Positions 1 through 7,444 of a stretch of 7,677 nt of DNA are shown in pieces. Source of the DNA: Melaminivora alkalimesophila (lineage in GTDB: Bacteria > Pseudomonadota > Gammaproteobacteria > Burkholderiales > Burkholderiaceae_C). The stretch covers positions 1 to 7,677 of the forward strand of contig NZ_ALEE01000282.1 in NCBI RefSeq assembly GCF_000282995.1, given 5' to 3'. Each line of letters starts with the position of its first letter. The first letter of the stretch is position 1. The position numbers and the translations under genes were made by a program. Below the pieces are notes generated by a model, which searched no databases, was not told the DNA's origin, and worked only from the letters and a program-made list of their open reading frames with translations.

Positions 1-694
1 GCGCCTCGCCCGCCACCGCGAGGCGCCAGGTGATGCGGCTTGCGGGCTGCACCAGCCCGGTGGCCGGCAGGTCGCGCGCGTTCACCATCACGCGCGGCGC
101 AAAGGTCAGGAAGCCGGCGCCCCGGTCTGGCTCCAGCACGATCACCCGGGTGATCGCCAAGCGCGCATCCCCCAGCAGCAGCGCGTCGCCCACCTGCAGC
201 CCCAGCGCCGCCAGCAGCGGCGCGTCCACCCAGGCCTCGCCCGGCGCCGGCACCGCCCGCGTGGGCTCGCCCGGGGCGTCTGCGCCCCGCGCGACCTGCA
301 GCTGCCCGCGCAGCGGATAGCCCTCCTCGACGCTCTTGAGCGCCACCAGCCGGCTGGCGCCGCCGCGCGCCTCCTCGGCACGGGCCATGGTCGGAAAATT
401 CAGCGTCGTGGCGTGCGCCAGCCCCAGCGCCTCGGCCTGCTCGACGAAGGCCGCAGGCGTCGGGTTGTCGCTGGCGACCAGCAGGTCGCCGCCCAGCAAC
501 TGGCGCGCGTCGCGCGCCAGCGCCCCCTGCAGCCGGTCGGAGAAAAAACCCACCGAGGCGAGCGCCGCCACCGCCAGCGTCACCGCCACCATGAGCAGGC
601 GCAGCTCGCCGGCCCGCAGGTCGCGCCACAGCGAGCGCCAGGCCAGGCCCAGCGCCACGGGCGCCGACGGGCCGCCGCGCCCAGGGTCGTTCAT
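1..694 (-). CDS. YbbP/FtsX-like ABC transporter permease, N-terminal part (runs off left edge)
   Basis: Reading the minus strand from the ATG at 694-692, the frame stays open for 231 codons to the window edge, so this is the N-terminal part of a longer gene. The protein begins with a short polar stretch, then one hydrophobic segment at about residues 31-51 (starting LRLLMVAVTLAV), followed by a long soluble region containing RQLLGGDLLVAS and FAPRVMVNARDL. This layout, one membrane helix then a large extracytoplasmic MacB-PCD-like domain, matches from memory the E. coli YbbP family, whose corresponding segments read FMAGDRAL and MAPRLMMNMADV. YbbP-type permeases usually partner a YbbA-type ATPase and have further membrane helices at the C-terminus; both would lie to the left, outside the window. 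The start overlaps the fdhD stop as ATGA, suggesting translational coupling in one transcript. A role in formate metabolism is not implied by the sequence. The exact substrate is unknown. Confidence 0.82.
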   Translation of the reverse strand, partial: MNDPGRGGPSAPVALGLAWRSLWRDLRAGELRLLMVAVTLAVAALASVGFFSDRLQGALARDARQLLGGDLLVASDNPTPAAFVEQAEALGLAHATTLNFPTMARAEEARGGASRLVALKSVEEGYPLRGQLQVARGADAPGEPTRAVPAPGEAWVDAPLLAALGLQVGDALLLGDARLAITRVIVLEPDRGAGFLTFAPRVMVNARDLPATGLVQPASRITWRLAVAGEA

Positions 695-1542
695 ACGTAG
701 CGCAGCGCCGTCGGCGGGCGGCACAGCCCCCACAGCTGCATCCCCGCCTCGCGCGCCAATTGCAGCGCCAGGGTCGTCGGCGCGGAAATGGTGGCGAAGG
801 CCGGCACCGACAGGCGCGCGCACTTGCGCACCAGCTCGTAGCTGGTCCGGCTGGTCATGACCACGAAGCCGGGTTTCCCGAGCTGCCCGGCGAGCGCGCG
901 GCGGCCCAGCAGCTTGTCCAGGGCGTTGTGCCGCCCGACGTCTTCCAGCACGTCCTGCAGCTCGCCCGCGGGCGTGGCCCAGCCGGCGGCGTGCAGCGAA
1001 CCCGCGTGCCGGTTCAGCGTCTGGCGCTCGCCCAGCTCGGCGAAGGGCCGCAGCACGGTGGCCGCGTCCAGCGACCCGACCCACTCCGGCACCTGCATGC
1101 GCTCGGGGCGCAGGTCCAGTGCCTGCAGGCTGTCGATGCCGCACACGCCGCAGCCGGTGCGCCCCACCAGCGCGCGGCGGCGCTCCTTCAGGCGCATGAA
1201 GTGCCGCGGCGGGATCTCCACCTGCACGGTGCAGCTGGCCTCGGGCGTGCCCGCGCCGTGCGTGGACACCTCCACGTCGCGGCACTCGTGCGCCTGCTCG
1301 ACGATCCCTTCCGAGAGGGCGAAGCCCACGGCGAACTCCGCCAGGTCCTGCGGCGTGGCCATCATCACGGCGTGCGAGATGCCGTTGAAGACCAGCGCCA
1401 CCGGCACCTCTGCCGCGATCTGCACGTCCTGCGGGTGCCCGGCCTCCCGCGCGTCGCAGCGCCAGGGCTGCGCCGGCAGGCATTGCAGGGGTTCGATGAA
1501 GTCGGGCAAGACGAAGGGGCGAGCGAACTCGATCACGGACAT
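691..1542 (-). CDS. fdhD: FdhD, formate dehydrogenase accessory sulfurtransferase
   Basis: FdhD is a cytoplasmic protein that passes sulfur from the cysteine desulfurase IscS to the bis-MGD cofactor, giving the Mo=S ligand required for formate dehydrogenase activity. The 283-residue product (E. coli FdhD is 277) shows the family hallmarks: EVPVALVFNGISH (45-57), LKERRRALVGRTGCGVCG (118-135) with the functionally essential C-x2-C pair at C131 and C134, and EDVGRHNALDKLLGRR (200-215). I chose the ATG at 1542-1540 because the protein then has the usual family length. In-frame ATGs at 1569 and 1617 would add 9 or 25 residues of low-complexity Arg/Ala-rich sequence, and no start has a convincing Shine-Dalgarno. 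It is transcribed divergently from the formate dehydrogenase operon, as fdhD is from fdoGHI-fdhE in E. coli, and overlaps the downstream permease by 4 bases. Identity is certain; the exact start is less so. Confidence 0.96.
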   Translation of the reverse strand: MSVIEFARPFVLPDFIEPLQCLPAQPWRCDAREAGHPQDVQIAAEVPVALVFNGISHAVMMATPQDLAEFAVGFALSEGIVEQAHECRDVEVSTHGAGTPEASCTVQVEIPPRHFMRLKERRRALVGRTGCGVCGIDSLQALDLRPERMQVPEWVGSLDAATVLRPFAELGERQTLNRHAGSLHAAGWATPAGELQDVLEDVGRHNALDKLLGRRALAGQLGKPGFVVMTSRTSYELVRKCARLSVPAFATISAPTTLALQLAREAGMQLWGLCRPPTALRYV

Positions 1543-1596
1543 GGGCGGCACGATACCAGCCGCCGCCATGCCGCGCAGCGCGTGCGGGTGCCTCCT

Positions 1597-1613
1597 CCGA
1601 GCGAAGCGCTCGG
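1597..1613. repeat. Perfect 7-bp inverted repeat with 3-base loop upstream of fdhD
   Basis: CCGAGCG (1597-1603) and CGCTCGG (1607-1613) are perfect reverse complements separated by AAG. No T-run follows on either strand, so an intrinsic terminator is unlikely. It lies 55 bases upstream of the chosen fdhD start. It could be a hairpin in the fdhD leader or an operator-like site, or chance in GC-rich DNA. If fdhD instead starts at 1617, it would lie inside the coding sequence. Confidence 0.5.
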
Positions 1614-1750
1614 GCATTGGGCGATGGCTATGATGCCCGCCGCGCGGCGCCCCGCGCCTGCGACTTTTAACGACTAGGTGCTAACCCGTACCGCCTTTTG
1701 CAGCTCAAGCGGCGAAAATGGCAGCATACCCATAAGCATATTCCCACAAC

Positions 1751-1757
1751 AGGAGGT
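1751..1757 (+). promoter_or_regulatory. Strong Shine-Dalgarno of fdnG
   Basis: AGGAGGT at 1751-1757 is a near-perfect anti-16S match, ending 6 bases before the ATG at 1764. The spacing favours that ATG over the second in-frame ATG at 1770 (12 bases away) and over a TTG at 1698 that would extend the frame upstream. Confidence 0.9.
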
Positions 1758-1763
1758 CTCATC

Positions 1764-4700
1764 ATGGACATGAACCGCCGGCACTTCTTCCGCGTGAGCG
1801 GGGCAGGCCTGGTGGGCTCCAGCCTGGTCGCCATGGGCTTCTCGCCCGCGACCGCGCTGGCCGAGGTGCGCCAGTACAAGCTGGCCGCCACCACCGTCAC
1901 CCGCCAGACCTGCACCTACTGCTCCGTCGGTTGCGGTCTGCTCATGTACGCGCTCGGCGACAACGCCGCCAACGCACGCCGCTCCATCATCCACGTCGAG
2001 GGCGACCCGGACCACCCGGTCAACCGCGGCACGCTCTGCCCCAAGGGCGCCGGGCTGATGGACTTCATCAACAGCCCCAACCGCCTGCTCTACCCCGAGT
2101 ACCGTGCGCCGGGCAGCAACGAGTGGCAGCGCCTGTCCTGGGACGAGGCGCTCGAGCGCATCGCCAAGCTCCTCAAGGAAGACCGCGACGCCAACTTCCA
2201 GGCCACCACGGACGACGGCCTCACGGTCAACCGCTGGCTCTCCACCGGCATGCTGGCTGCGTCCGCCTCCAGCAACGAGGCCGGCTACATCACGCACAAG
2301 GTCGCCCGCTCCTGGGGCCTGCTCGCATTCGACAACCAAGCCCGTGTTTGACACGGCCCGACGGTGGCAGGTCTTGCCCCGACGTTTGGCCGTGGAGCGA
2401 TGACGAACCATTGGGTCGACATCAAGAATGCGGACGTAATTTTGATCATGGGCGGCAACGCCGCCGAAGCACACCCCTGCGGTTTCAAGTGGGTCACCGA
2501 AGCGAAGGCGCACAACAAGGCGCACTTCATGGTGGTCGATCCGCGCTTCAACCGCTCGGCCTCGGTCGCCGATTTCTATGCCCCGATCCGTTCGGGCACG
2601 GACATCGTGTTCCTGGGCGGGATCATCAATTACCTGCTCAGCAACGACAAGATCCACCACGAGTACGTGCACAACTACACGGACTTCAGCTTCATCGTGC
2701 GCGATGACTTCGAGTTCGTGGACGGCATCTTCTCGGGCTACGACGAGGAAAAGCGCACCTACGACAAGAAGTCGTGGGACTACGAGCTGGGCGAAGACGG
2801 TTATGTGAAGACCGACCCCACGCTGCAGCACCCGCGCTGCGTGTACCAGCTCATGAAGAAGCACTACGAGAGCTACACGCCCGAGAAGGTGGAGAGCGTC
2901 TGCGGCACGCCCAAGGACAAGTTCCTGCACGTGTGCGAGAAGTTCGCATCCACCGCCGTGCCCGGCCGCGCCGCGACCATCATGTACGCGCTGGGCTGGA
3001 CGCAGCACTCGATCGGCTCACAGATCCTGCGCTGCGCGGCCATGGTGCAGCTGCTGTGCGGCAACATCGGCGTGGCCGGCGGCGGCATGAACGCGCTGCG
3101 CGGGCACTCCAACATCCAGGGCCTCACGGACCTGGGACTGCTGTCGGCCAGCTTGCCGGGCTACCTGTCGCTGCCCAACGAGAAGGAGCAGGACTACCAG
3201 ACCTACATCGCCGCGCGCACGCAAAAGCCGCTGCGCCCGAACCAGATGAGCTACTGGCAGAACTACCCCAAGTTCCATGTCAGCCTCATGAAGTCCTGGT
3301 TCGGCGACGCGGCGACGGCCGAGAACGACTGGGCCTTCGAGTACCTGCCCAAGCTGGACAAGCAGTACGACATGCTGCAGATCTTCCAGCTCATGAACGA
3401 AGGCAAGGTCAACGGCTACATCGCCCAGGGCTTCAACCCGATCGCGGCGCTGTCCAACAGCCACCGCGTGCGCGACGGTCTGGCCAAGCTCAAGTTCCTG
3501 GTCGTCATGGACCCGCTGGCCACCGAAACATCGGAGTTCTGGAAGAACCACGGCGAGTACAACGACATCGACACGGCCAGCGTGCAGACCGAGGTCTTCC
3601 GCCTGCCCACCACCTGCTTCGCGGAAGAGGAAGGCGCGGTGGTGAGCTCCTCGCGCGTGCTGCAGTGGCACTGGAAGGCGGCCGAGCCCCCGGGCGAGGC
3701 GCGCACCGACGTGGCCATCATGGCGGGGCTGCACCTGCGCATGAAAGCGCTCTACCAGAAGGACGGCGGCGCCTTTCCCGATCCGATCGTGAACCTGGAC
3801 TGGAAGTACGCCCAGCCCGAGCACCCGACCTCCGAGGAGATCGCCAAGGAGTACAACGGCCGTGCGCTGGTCGATCTGGTCGATCCGAAGGATCCGACCA
3901 AGGTCATCCGCGCCGCGGGCCAGCAGGTCGCCGGCTTTGCCGAACTGCGCGACGACGGCACCACGGCCAGCGGCTGCTGGATCTACGCGGGCTGCTGGAC
4001 GCAGGCGGGCAACCAGATGGCGCGCCGCGACAACTCCGACCCGACGGGCATCGGCAACACGCTGAACTGGGCCTGGGCTTGGCCGGCCAACCGCCGCGTG
4101 CTCTACAACCGGGCCTCGGCCGACCTGGAGGGCCGCGCCTTCAACCCCCGGCGCAAGCTGGTGGAATGGAACGGCCGCGCCTGGGTGGGCGCGGACGTGC
4201 CGGACACGGGCGTGGGCATCGCCCCCGAGACCGGCAACGGGCCGTTCATCATGAACCCCGAGGGCGTGGCGCGCTTCTTTGCGAGAAAGGGCCTGGCCGA
4301 GGGGCCGTTCCCCACGCACTACGAGCCCTTCGACACGCCGCTGGGCATGAACCCGATGTACCCGAACAACCCCAAGGCCACATCCTCGCCGGCCGCGCGG
4401 GTGTTCGACAACATCTGGGAAACCTTCGGCAAGGCGCAGGACTACCCGCACGTGGGCACGACCTACCGCCTGACCGAGCATTTCCACTTCTGGACCAAGC
4501 ATTCGCTGGTCAACGCCATCACCCAGCCCGAGCAGTTCGTCGAGATCGGCGAGGCGCTGGCCAAGGAACTGGGTATCGCGGCTGGAGATCGCGTCAAGGT
4601 CAGCTCCAAGCGCGGCCACATCAAGGCCGTGGCGGTGGTGACCAAGCGCATCAAGGCCATGCAGATCGAGGGCAAGACGGTGCACCACGTGGGCATCCCC

Positions 4701-4829
4701 TTCCACTGGGGCTTCAAGGGCCTGACCAAGCCGGGCTACCTGGCGAACATCCTGACCCCCTTCGTGGGCGACGGCAACACCAACACGCCCGAGTTCAAGA
4801 CCTTCCTCGTGAAGGTCGAGAAGGCCTGA
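1764..4829 (+). CDS. fdnG: Formate dehydrogenase-N/O alpha subunit, selenocysteine-containing (TGA 2349-2351 = Sec196)
   Basis: This is the catalytic subunit (FdnG/FdoG type) that oxidises formate to CO2 in the periplasm using Mo-bisMGD, a [4Fe-4S] cluster and selenocysteine. The frame is open from ATG 1764 to TGA 4827-4829 except for one in-frame TGA at 2349-2351. Reading it as Sec gives 1021 residues (E. coli FdnG 1015), with Sec at 196 as in E. coli. A twin-arginine signal occupies residues 1-33 (NRRHFFR at 4-10, hydrophobic core, AxA-type end ALA at 31-33). The [4Fe-4S] ligands are C50, C53, C57 and C92, followed by K94 of CPKG. The active site is NQARV-Sec-HGPT with H197, plus R446 in NALRGHSN. 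GQQVAGFAELRDDG and TTYRLTEHFHFWTKHS (the latter about residue 899, at the start of the dinucleotide-binding domain) are collinear with E. coli FdnG. It heads an operon with fdxH 15 bases downstream. Synteny with fdhD upstream resembles the E. coli fdo locus, so fdoG is an equally valid name. Gene callers that read TGA only as stop will split it. Confidence 0.97.
2349..2394 (+). promoter_or_regulatory. Bacterial SECIS element with Sec-encoding TGA
   Basis: The TGA (2349-2351) is followed directly by a foldable hairpin inside the coding sequence, as bacterial SelB-dependent recoding requires. Base pairing I can trace: a perfect 7-bp lower stem, CACGGCC (2352-2358) with GGCCGTG (2388-2394); a short middle part, C2359-G2384 and G2360-C2383, with an A/A mismatch; then C2362-G2381, G2363-C2380 and G2364-C2379; an unpaired T2365; G2366-C2378, G2367-C2377, C2368-G2376 and A2369-T2375; and an apical loop GGTCT (2370-2374). 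TTT at 2385-2387 is bulged. The bulged U and the GGUC-type loop are the SelB-recognition features known from E. coli fdhF. The pairing is seen in the sequence; SelB binding is inferred from the family. Confidence 0.93.
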
Positions 4830-4830
4830 T

Positions 4831-4836
4831 GGAGGG
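4831..4836 (+). promoter_or_regulatory. Shine-Dalgarno of fdxH
   Basis: GGAGGG at 4831-4836 lies one base after the fdnG stop and 8 bases before the fdxH ATG at 4845. It fixes that start and allows independent loading in the short gap between alpha and beta genes. Confidence 0.85.
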
Positions 4837-4844
4837 AATGAAAC

Positions 4845-5777
4845 ATGGCACTGCAATCCCTTGACATCAAGCGCCTGTCGGCGACGACCACGCCTGCGCC
4901 GCAGGCGCGCGCGCCCCACTCCGGCGAGGTGGCCAAGCTGATCGATGTCTCCAAGTGCATCGGCTGCAAGGCCTGCCAGACCGCCTGCATGGAGTGGAAC
5001 GACCTGCGCCAGGAACCCGGCGCCACGGCACACGGCACCTACGACAACCCCACGGACCTGACGGCCAATGCGTGGACGGTGATGCGCTTCACCGAGTACG
5101 AGAACGAGGCGTCGGGCAACCTGGAGTGGTTGATCAGGAAGGACGGCTGCATGCACTGTGAGGACCCGGGCTGCCTGAAGGCCTGCCCGGCGCCCGGCGC
5201 GATCGTGCAGTACACCAACGGCATCGTGGACTTCCACGAGGAGCACTGCATCGGCTGCGGCTACTGCATCACCGGCTGCCCCTTCGACATCCCGCGGATC
5301 TCGCAGAAGGACAACAAGGCGTACAAGTGCACCCTGTGTTCCGACCGCGTGGCCGTGGGCCAGGAGCCAGCCTGCGTCAAGACCTGCCCCACCGGGGCGA
5401 TCGTCTTCGGCACCAAGCAGGCGATGCGCGAGCACGCCGAGGGCCGCATCACCGACCTGAAGGAGCGGGGCTTCCAGAACGCCGGCCTCTACGACCCGGC
5501 GGGCGTGGGCGGCACGCACGTCATGTACGTGCTGCACCATGCGGACAAGCCCTCGCTCTACCAGGGCCTGCCGGATGCGCCGCGCATCAGCCCGATGGTC
5601 AGCCTGTGGAAGGGCGCCGCCAAGCCCCTGGCCATGGTGGCCCTGGGCGCCGCAGCGCTGGGCAGCCTGTTCCACTTCATCACCAAGGGCCCCAACGAGG
5701 TCTCCAAGGAACTGGAGGACGAGATGGAGCGCAAGGACCGTGAGGCACAAGCGGCCGCAGAGGAGAACCAGCCATGA
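4845..5777 (+). CDS. fdxH: Formate dehydrogenase-N/O beta subunit, four-cluster ferredoxin-like
   Basis: This iron-sulfur subunit (FdnH/FdoH family, also named FdxH) carries electrons from the alpha-subunit cluster to the heme of the gamma subunit. The 310-residue product has sixteen cysteines in four groups fitting four [4Fe-4S] clusters: C38/C41/C44/C48 ([11 protein letters not shown]), C102/C105/C110/C114, C135/C138/C141/C145 ([11 protein letters not shown]) and C162/C165/C177/C181. A single hydrophobic helix at about residues 258-280 (after WKGAAK) is the membrane anchor. A charged tail rich in Glu, Lys and Arg (about 281-310) would lie on the cytoplasmic side, as in FdnH. There is no signal peptide; the family is exported with the Tat-tagged alpha subunit as a folded complex. 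Its TGA overlaps the fdoI ATG, pointing to translational coupling of beta and gamma. Length and order agree with E. coli FdnH/FdoH, and nothing is missing. Confidence 0.97.
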   Translation: MALQSLDIKRLSATTTPAPQARAPHSGEVAKLIDVSKCIGCKACQTACMEWNDLRQEPGATAHGTYDNPTDLTANAWTVMRFTEYENEASGNLEWLIRKDGCMHCEDPGCLKACPAPGAIVQYTNGIVDFHEEHCIGCGYCITGCPFDIPRISQKDNKAYKCTLCSDRVAVGQEPACVKTCPTGAIVFGTKQAMREHAEGRITDLKERGFQNAGLYDPAGVGGTHVMYVLHHADKPSLYQGLPDAPRISPMVSLWKGAAKPLAMVALGAAALGSLFHFITKGPNEVSKELEDEMERKDREAQAAAEENQP

Positions 5778-6400
5778 GACGCAATCCACGCGACCTGCAG
5801 CGCTACACCGCCGGCGAGCGGCTGAACCACTGGATCGTCGGCATCTGCTTCATCCTGCTGGCGCTCTCGGGCCTGGCCTTCTTCCACCCGGCGTTCTACC
5901 CGCTGGTGCAGTTCTTCGGTGGCGGCACCTGGGCGCGCATCCTGCACCCTTACATCGGGGTGGTGATGTTCGTGTTCTTCCTGTACATGGCCCTGCGCTT
6001 CGCCTCGCTGAACGTCATCGAGGCGCGCGACCGGGAATGGCTGAAGAACGTGGACAAGATGGTGGACGGCCATTTCCACGACATGCCCGAGCAGGGCAAG
6101 TACAACGGCGGCCAGAAGCTCGTCTTCTGGGGCTTCGTGCTGTGCATGCTGGTGCTGATCGTGAGCGGCGTCATGATGTGGCGCGCCTGGCTGACGCTGC
6201 CGGTGGACCTGGTGCGCCTGGCGTCGGTGCTGCACGCCATCGCCGCCGCCGTGATGATCGGCATCTTCATCCTGCACGTGTACGCTGCCATCTGGACGCG
6301 CGGCACCATCCGCGCCATGCTGTACGGTACCGTCACGCGCGCCTGGGCCAAGCAGCACCACCGCGGCTGGTACCGCAAGGTGACGGGCGACAATAGCTGA
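5774..6400 (+). CDS. fdoI: Formate dehydrogenase-N/O gamma subunit, cytochrome b556
   Basis: This is the membrane cytochrome b that takes electrons from the beta subunit and reduces quinone. The 208-residue protein shows four hydrophobic helices at about 20-37, 56-76, 116-137 and 152-175. The likely heme b ligands are H19 (RLNHW), H58 (ILHPY), H154 (VLHAI) and H168 (ILHVY); they line up closely with the E. coli FdnI ligands I recall (about H18, H57, H155, H169). In FdnI the last of these also contacts the quinone site. [11 protein letters not shown] (109-119) and the C-terminal [12 protein letters not shown] (191-202) are further family signatures. The ATG overlaps the fdxH stop as ATGA. The next gene, fdhE, starts 81 bases after the stop, beyond an inverted repeat. 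fdnI is an equally valid name. Menaquinone versus ubiquinone as acceptor cannot be told from the sequence. Confidence 0.96.
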   Translation: MRRNPRDLQRYTAGERLNHWIVGICFILLALSGLAFFHPAFYPLVQFFGGGTWARILHPYIGVVMFVFFLYMALRFASLNVIEARDREWLKNVDKMVDGHFHDMPEQGKYNGGQKLVFWGFVLCMLVLIVSGVMMWRAWLTLPVDLVRLASVLHAIAAAVMIGIFILHVYAAIWTRGTIRAMLYGTVTRAWAKQHHRGWYRKVTGDNS

Positions 6401-6423
6401 CCCGTCGCCCCAGCCCGCCATCC

Positions 6424-6465
6424 CTGCCGCCGGCGGCCCCGTGCTGTCCGGCGGCAGTTTCATTT
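6424..6465 (+). terminator. Inverted repeat with T-rich tail between fdoI and fdhE (possible attenuator)
   Basis: CTGCCGCCGG (6424-6433) and CCGGCGGCAG (6448-6457) are perfect 10-base reverse complements with a 14-base spacer, followed by TTTCATTT (6458-6465). The GC-rich stem plus interrupted T-tract looks like a weak intrinsic terminator or attenuator, starting 24 bases after the fdoI stop and ending 16 bases before the fdhE start. The tail is broken by CA, so partial read-through into fdhE-selA seems more likely than a full stop. It could instead be a stabilising 3' hairpin for the fdnG-fdxH-fdoI message. The structure is seen; the function is inferred. Confidence 0.55.
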
Positions 6466-6481
6466 CCGGAGCCGTCCTTTC

Positions 6482-7444
6482 ATGCAACGCATTCTTCAGC
6501 CGGGCGACATCGAAGCCCTGGACCGCACCAGCCTGCCGCGCGTGCGCCTGCCGCAGCCGGCGAGCCTCTTCGCCGAGCGCGCCGCGCGCCTGGCACAGAA
6601 GGCCGCGGACAACCCCATCGGGGAATACCTGCACTTCCTGTCGCACCTGGTGCGCGCGCAGCAACATGCCGCTGCCAGCGTGCAGACCGCGCCACCCGAC
6701 GCCCAGGCCATAGCACTGGCGCAAGAGCATTCCATGCCGCTGCTGCCCGCCGCCAACCATGTGGACCCGGCCTGGCAGGGCGTGCTCGACCAGCTGCTGG
6801 AGGCTGTGGCTGATGCGCCCGGGCTGCCCGAGCCGCTGCGGCCGGTGCTCGATCGCCTGCGCCGGCTGGACGGCGAGGCGCGCAACACCCTGGCGCGGCG
6901 CGTGCTCGTCGGCCTGCTGAGCGAGGCCGAGGACCTGGCGGCCGCGCCCTTCGTCATGGCGGCGCTGCAGGTGGTGTTCGCCGACCGCGCCAGCCGCCTG
7001 CAGGAGGGCGACATCCCCTACACCGACCCGGCCGGCATCTGCCCGGTGTGCGGCAGCGCGCCGGTGGCGAGCGTGCTGCGCATCGGCGGCAAGGAGGCGG
7101 GCCTGCGCTTCCTGCACTGCGGCGTCTGCGCCACCGAGTGGCACATGGTGCGCGTCAAGTGCAGCCACTGCGAATCGACCAAGGGCGTGCGCTACCAGGG
7201 CATGGAGCAGCTCGAGCCGGGCGCCGCCCAGGCCGACCAGGTGGTGCTGGCCGAGACCTGCGACGGCTGCCACACCTACCGCAAGCTCGTCAACCAAGAA
7301 AAGGATCCCCTGGCCGAACCGCTGGCGGACGATCTGGCGACCCTGCTGTTGGACCTGCTGATGGGCGAGACGGACTACGCGCGCGCCAGCATGAACCCGC
7401 TGCTGCCCATGACCGAGGCGGACGCGCCGGGCGTCGGCGCATGA
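6482..7444 (+). CDS. fdhE: FdhE, formate dehydrogenase accessory/quality-control protein
   Basis: FdhE is a cytoplasmic iron-binding, rubredoxin-like protein needed for active respiratory formate dehydrogenase. In E. coli it interacts with the catalytic subunits before Tat export. The 320-residue product begins MQRILQPGDIEAL, has a helical N-terminal half, and then four CxxC knuckles: C187/C190 (CPVC), C213/C216 (CGVC), C227/C230 (CSHC) and C260/C263 (CDGC), matching the family's four-CxxC pattern. DPAGICPVCGSAPVAS (182-197) and LHCGVCATEWHMVRVKC (211-227) are strongly typical. A GGAG at 6468-6471 sits 10 bases before ATG 6482. It follows fdoI as in the E. coli fdoGHI-fdhE locus, here after a possible attenuator, and its stop overlaps the selA start as ATGA. 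That links the two maturation functions on one message. Confidence 0.95.
   Translation: MQRILQPGDIEALDRTSLPRVRLPQPASLFAERAARLAQKAADNPIGEYLHFLSHLVRAQQHAAASVQTAPPDAQAIALAQEHSMPLLPAANHVDPAWQGVLDQLLEAVADAPGLPEPLRPVLDRLRRLDGEARNTLARRVLVGLLSEAEDLAAAPFVMAALQVVFADRASRLQEGDIPYTDPAGICPVCGSAPVASVLRIGGKEAGLRFLHCGVCATEWHMVRVKCSHCESTKGVRYQGMEQLEPGAAQADQVVLAETCDGCHTYRKLVNQEKDPLAEPLADDLATLLLDLLMGETDYARASMNPLLPMTEADAPGVGA

Larger units (their letters stand above)
1543..1763. promoter_or_regulatory. Divergent control region between fdhD and fdnG
   Basis: This 221-base region has no convincing gene and must hold the promoters for leftward fdhD and rightward fdnG. The fdhD-proximal half (to about 1660) is very GC-rich and carries a hairpin at 1597-1613. 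The half nearer fdnG (about 1661-1763) is clearly richer in A/T, with runs such as CTTTTAACG near 1663-1671, as expected of a promoter and leader. CGACT occurs twice exactly 10 bases apart (1661-1665 and 1671-1675), a spacing that would place both copies on one face of the helix. A TTGCAG at 1698-1703 resembles a -35 hexamer, but no good -10 lies 16-18 bases downstream. I found no FNR-type TTGAT-N4-ATCAA site and no correctly spaced sigma-54 GG/GC pair. The regulatory role is inferred from position; no promoter is assigned. Confidence 0.6.

Noticed and set aside
1..694. Plus-strand open frames at the left edge (for example 30-320 and 336-860)
   Set aside because: They are Ser/Ala/Arg/Pro-rich shadows of the minus-strand permease and fdhD, which have recognisable family motifs.
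1718..1735. Five-codon leader ORF (ATG to TAA) ahead of fdnG
   Set aside because: There is no ribosome-binding site and no amino-acid run suggestive of attenuation; such short frames arise easily by chance.
1719..1735. Possible sigma-54 promoter starting at TGGCAG
   Set aside because: The required GC element does not fall at the correct distance from the GG, and no TTGC follows at the -12 position.
1698..1763. Upstream extension of fdnG from a TTG at 1698
   Set aside because: It would place 22 hydrophilic residues before the Tat motif and has no Shine-Dalgarno, whereas ATG 1764 has AGGAGGT at ideal spacing and gives a protein starting like E. coli FdnG.
1764..2351. fdnG as a frameshifted or nonsense-mutated pseudogene
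   Set aside because: Only one stop interrupts the frame. It falls exactly at the known Sec codon, is followed by a SECIS-like fold, and coding on both sides stays intact to a normal C-terminus.
3018..5789. Very long open frame on the minus strand opposite fdnG/fdxH, and similar ones at 1674-3008 and 5558-7297
   Set aside because: These are antisense shadows produced by GC-rich third positions of the plus-strand genes. Their products are low-complexity, rich in Val, Leu, Ala, Gly, His and Arg, and match no family I recognise.
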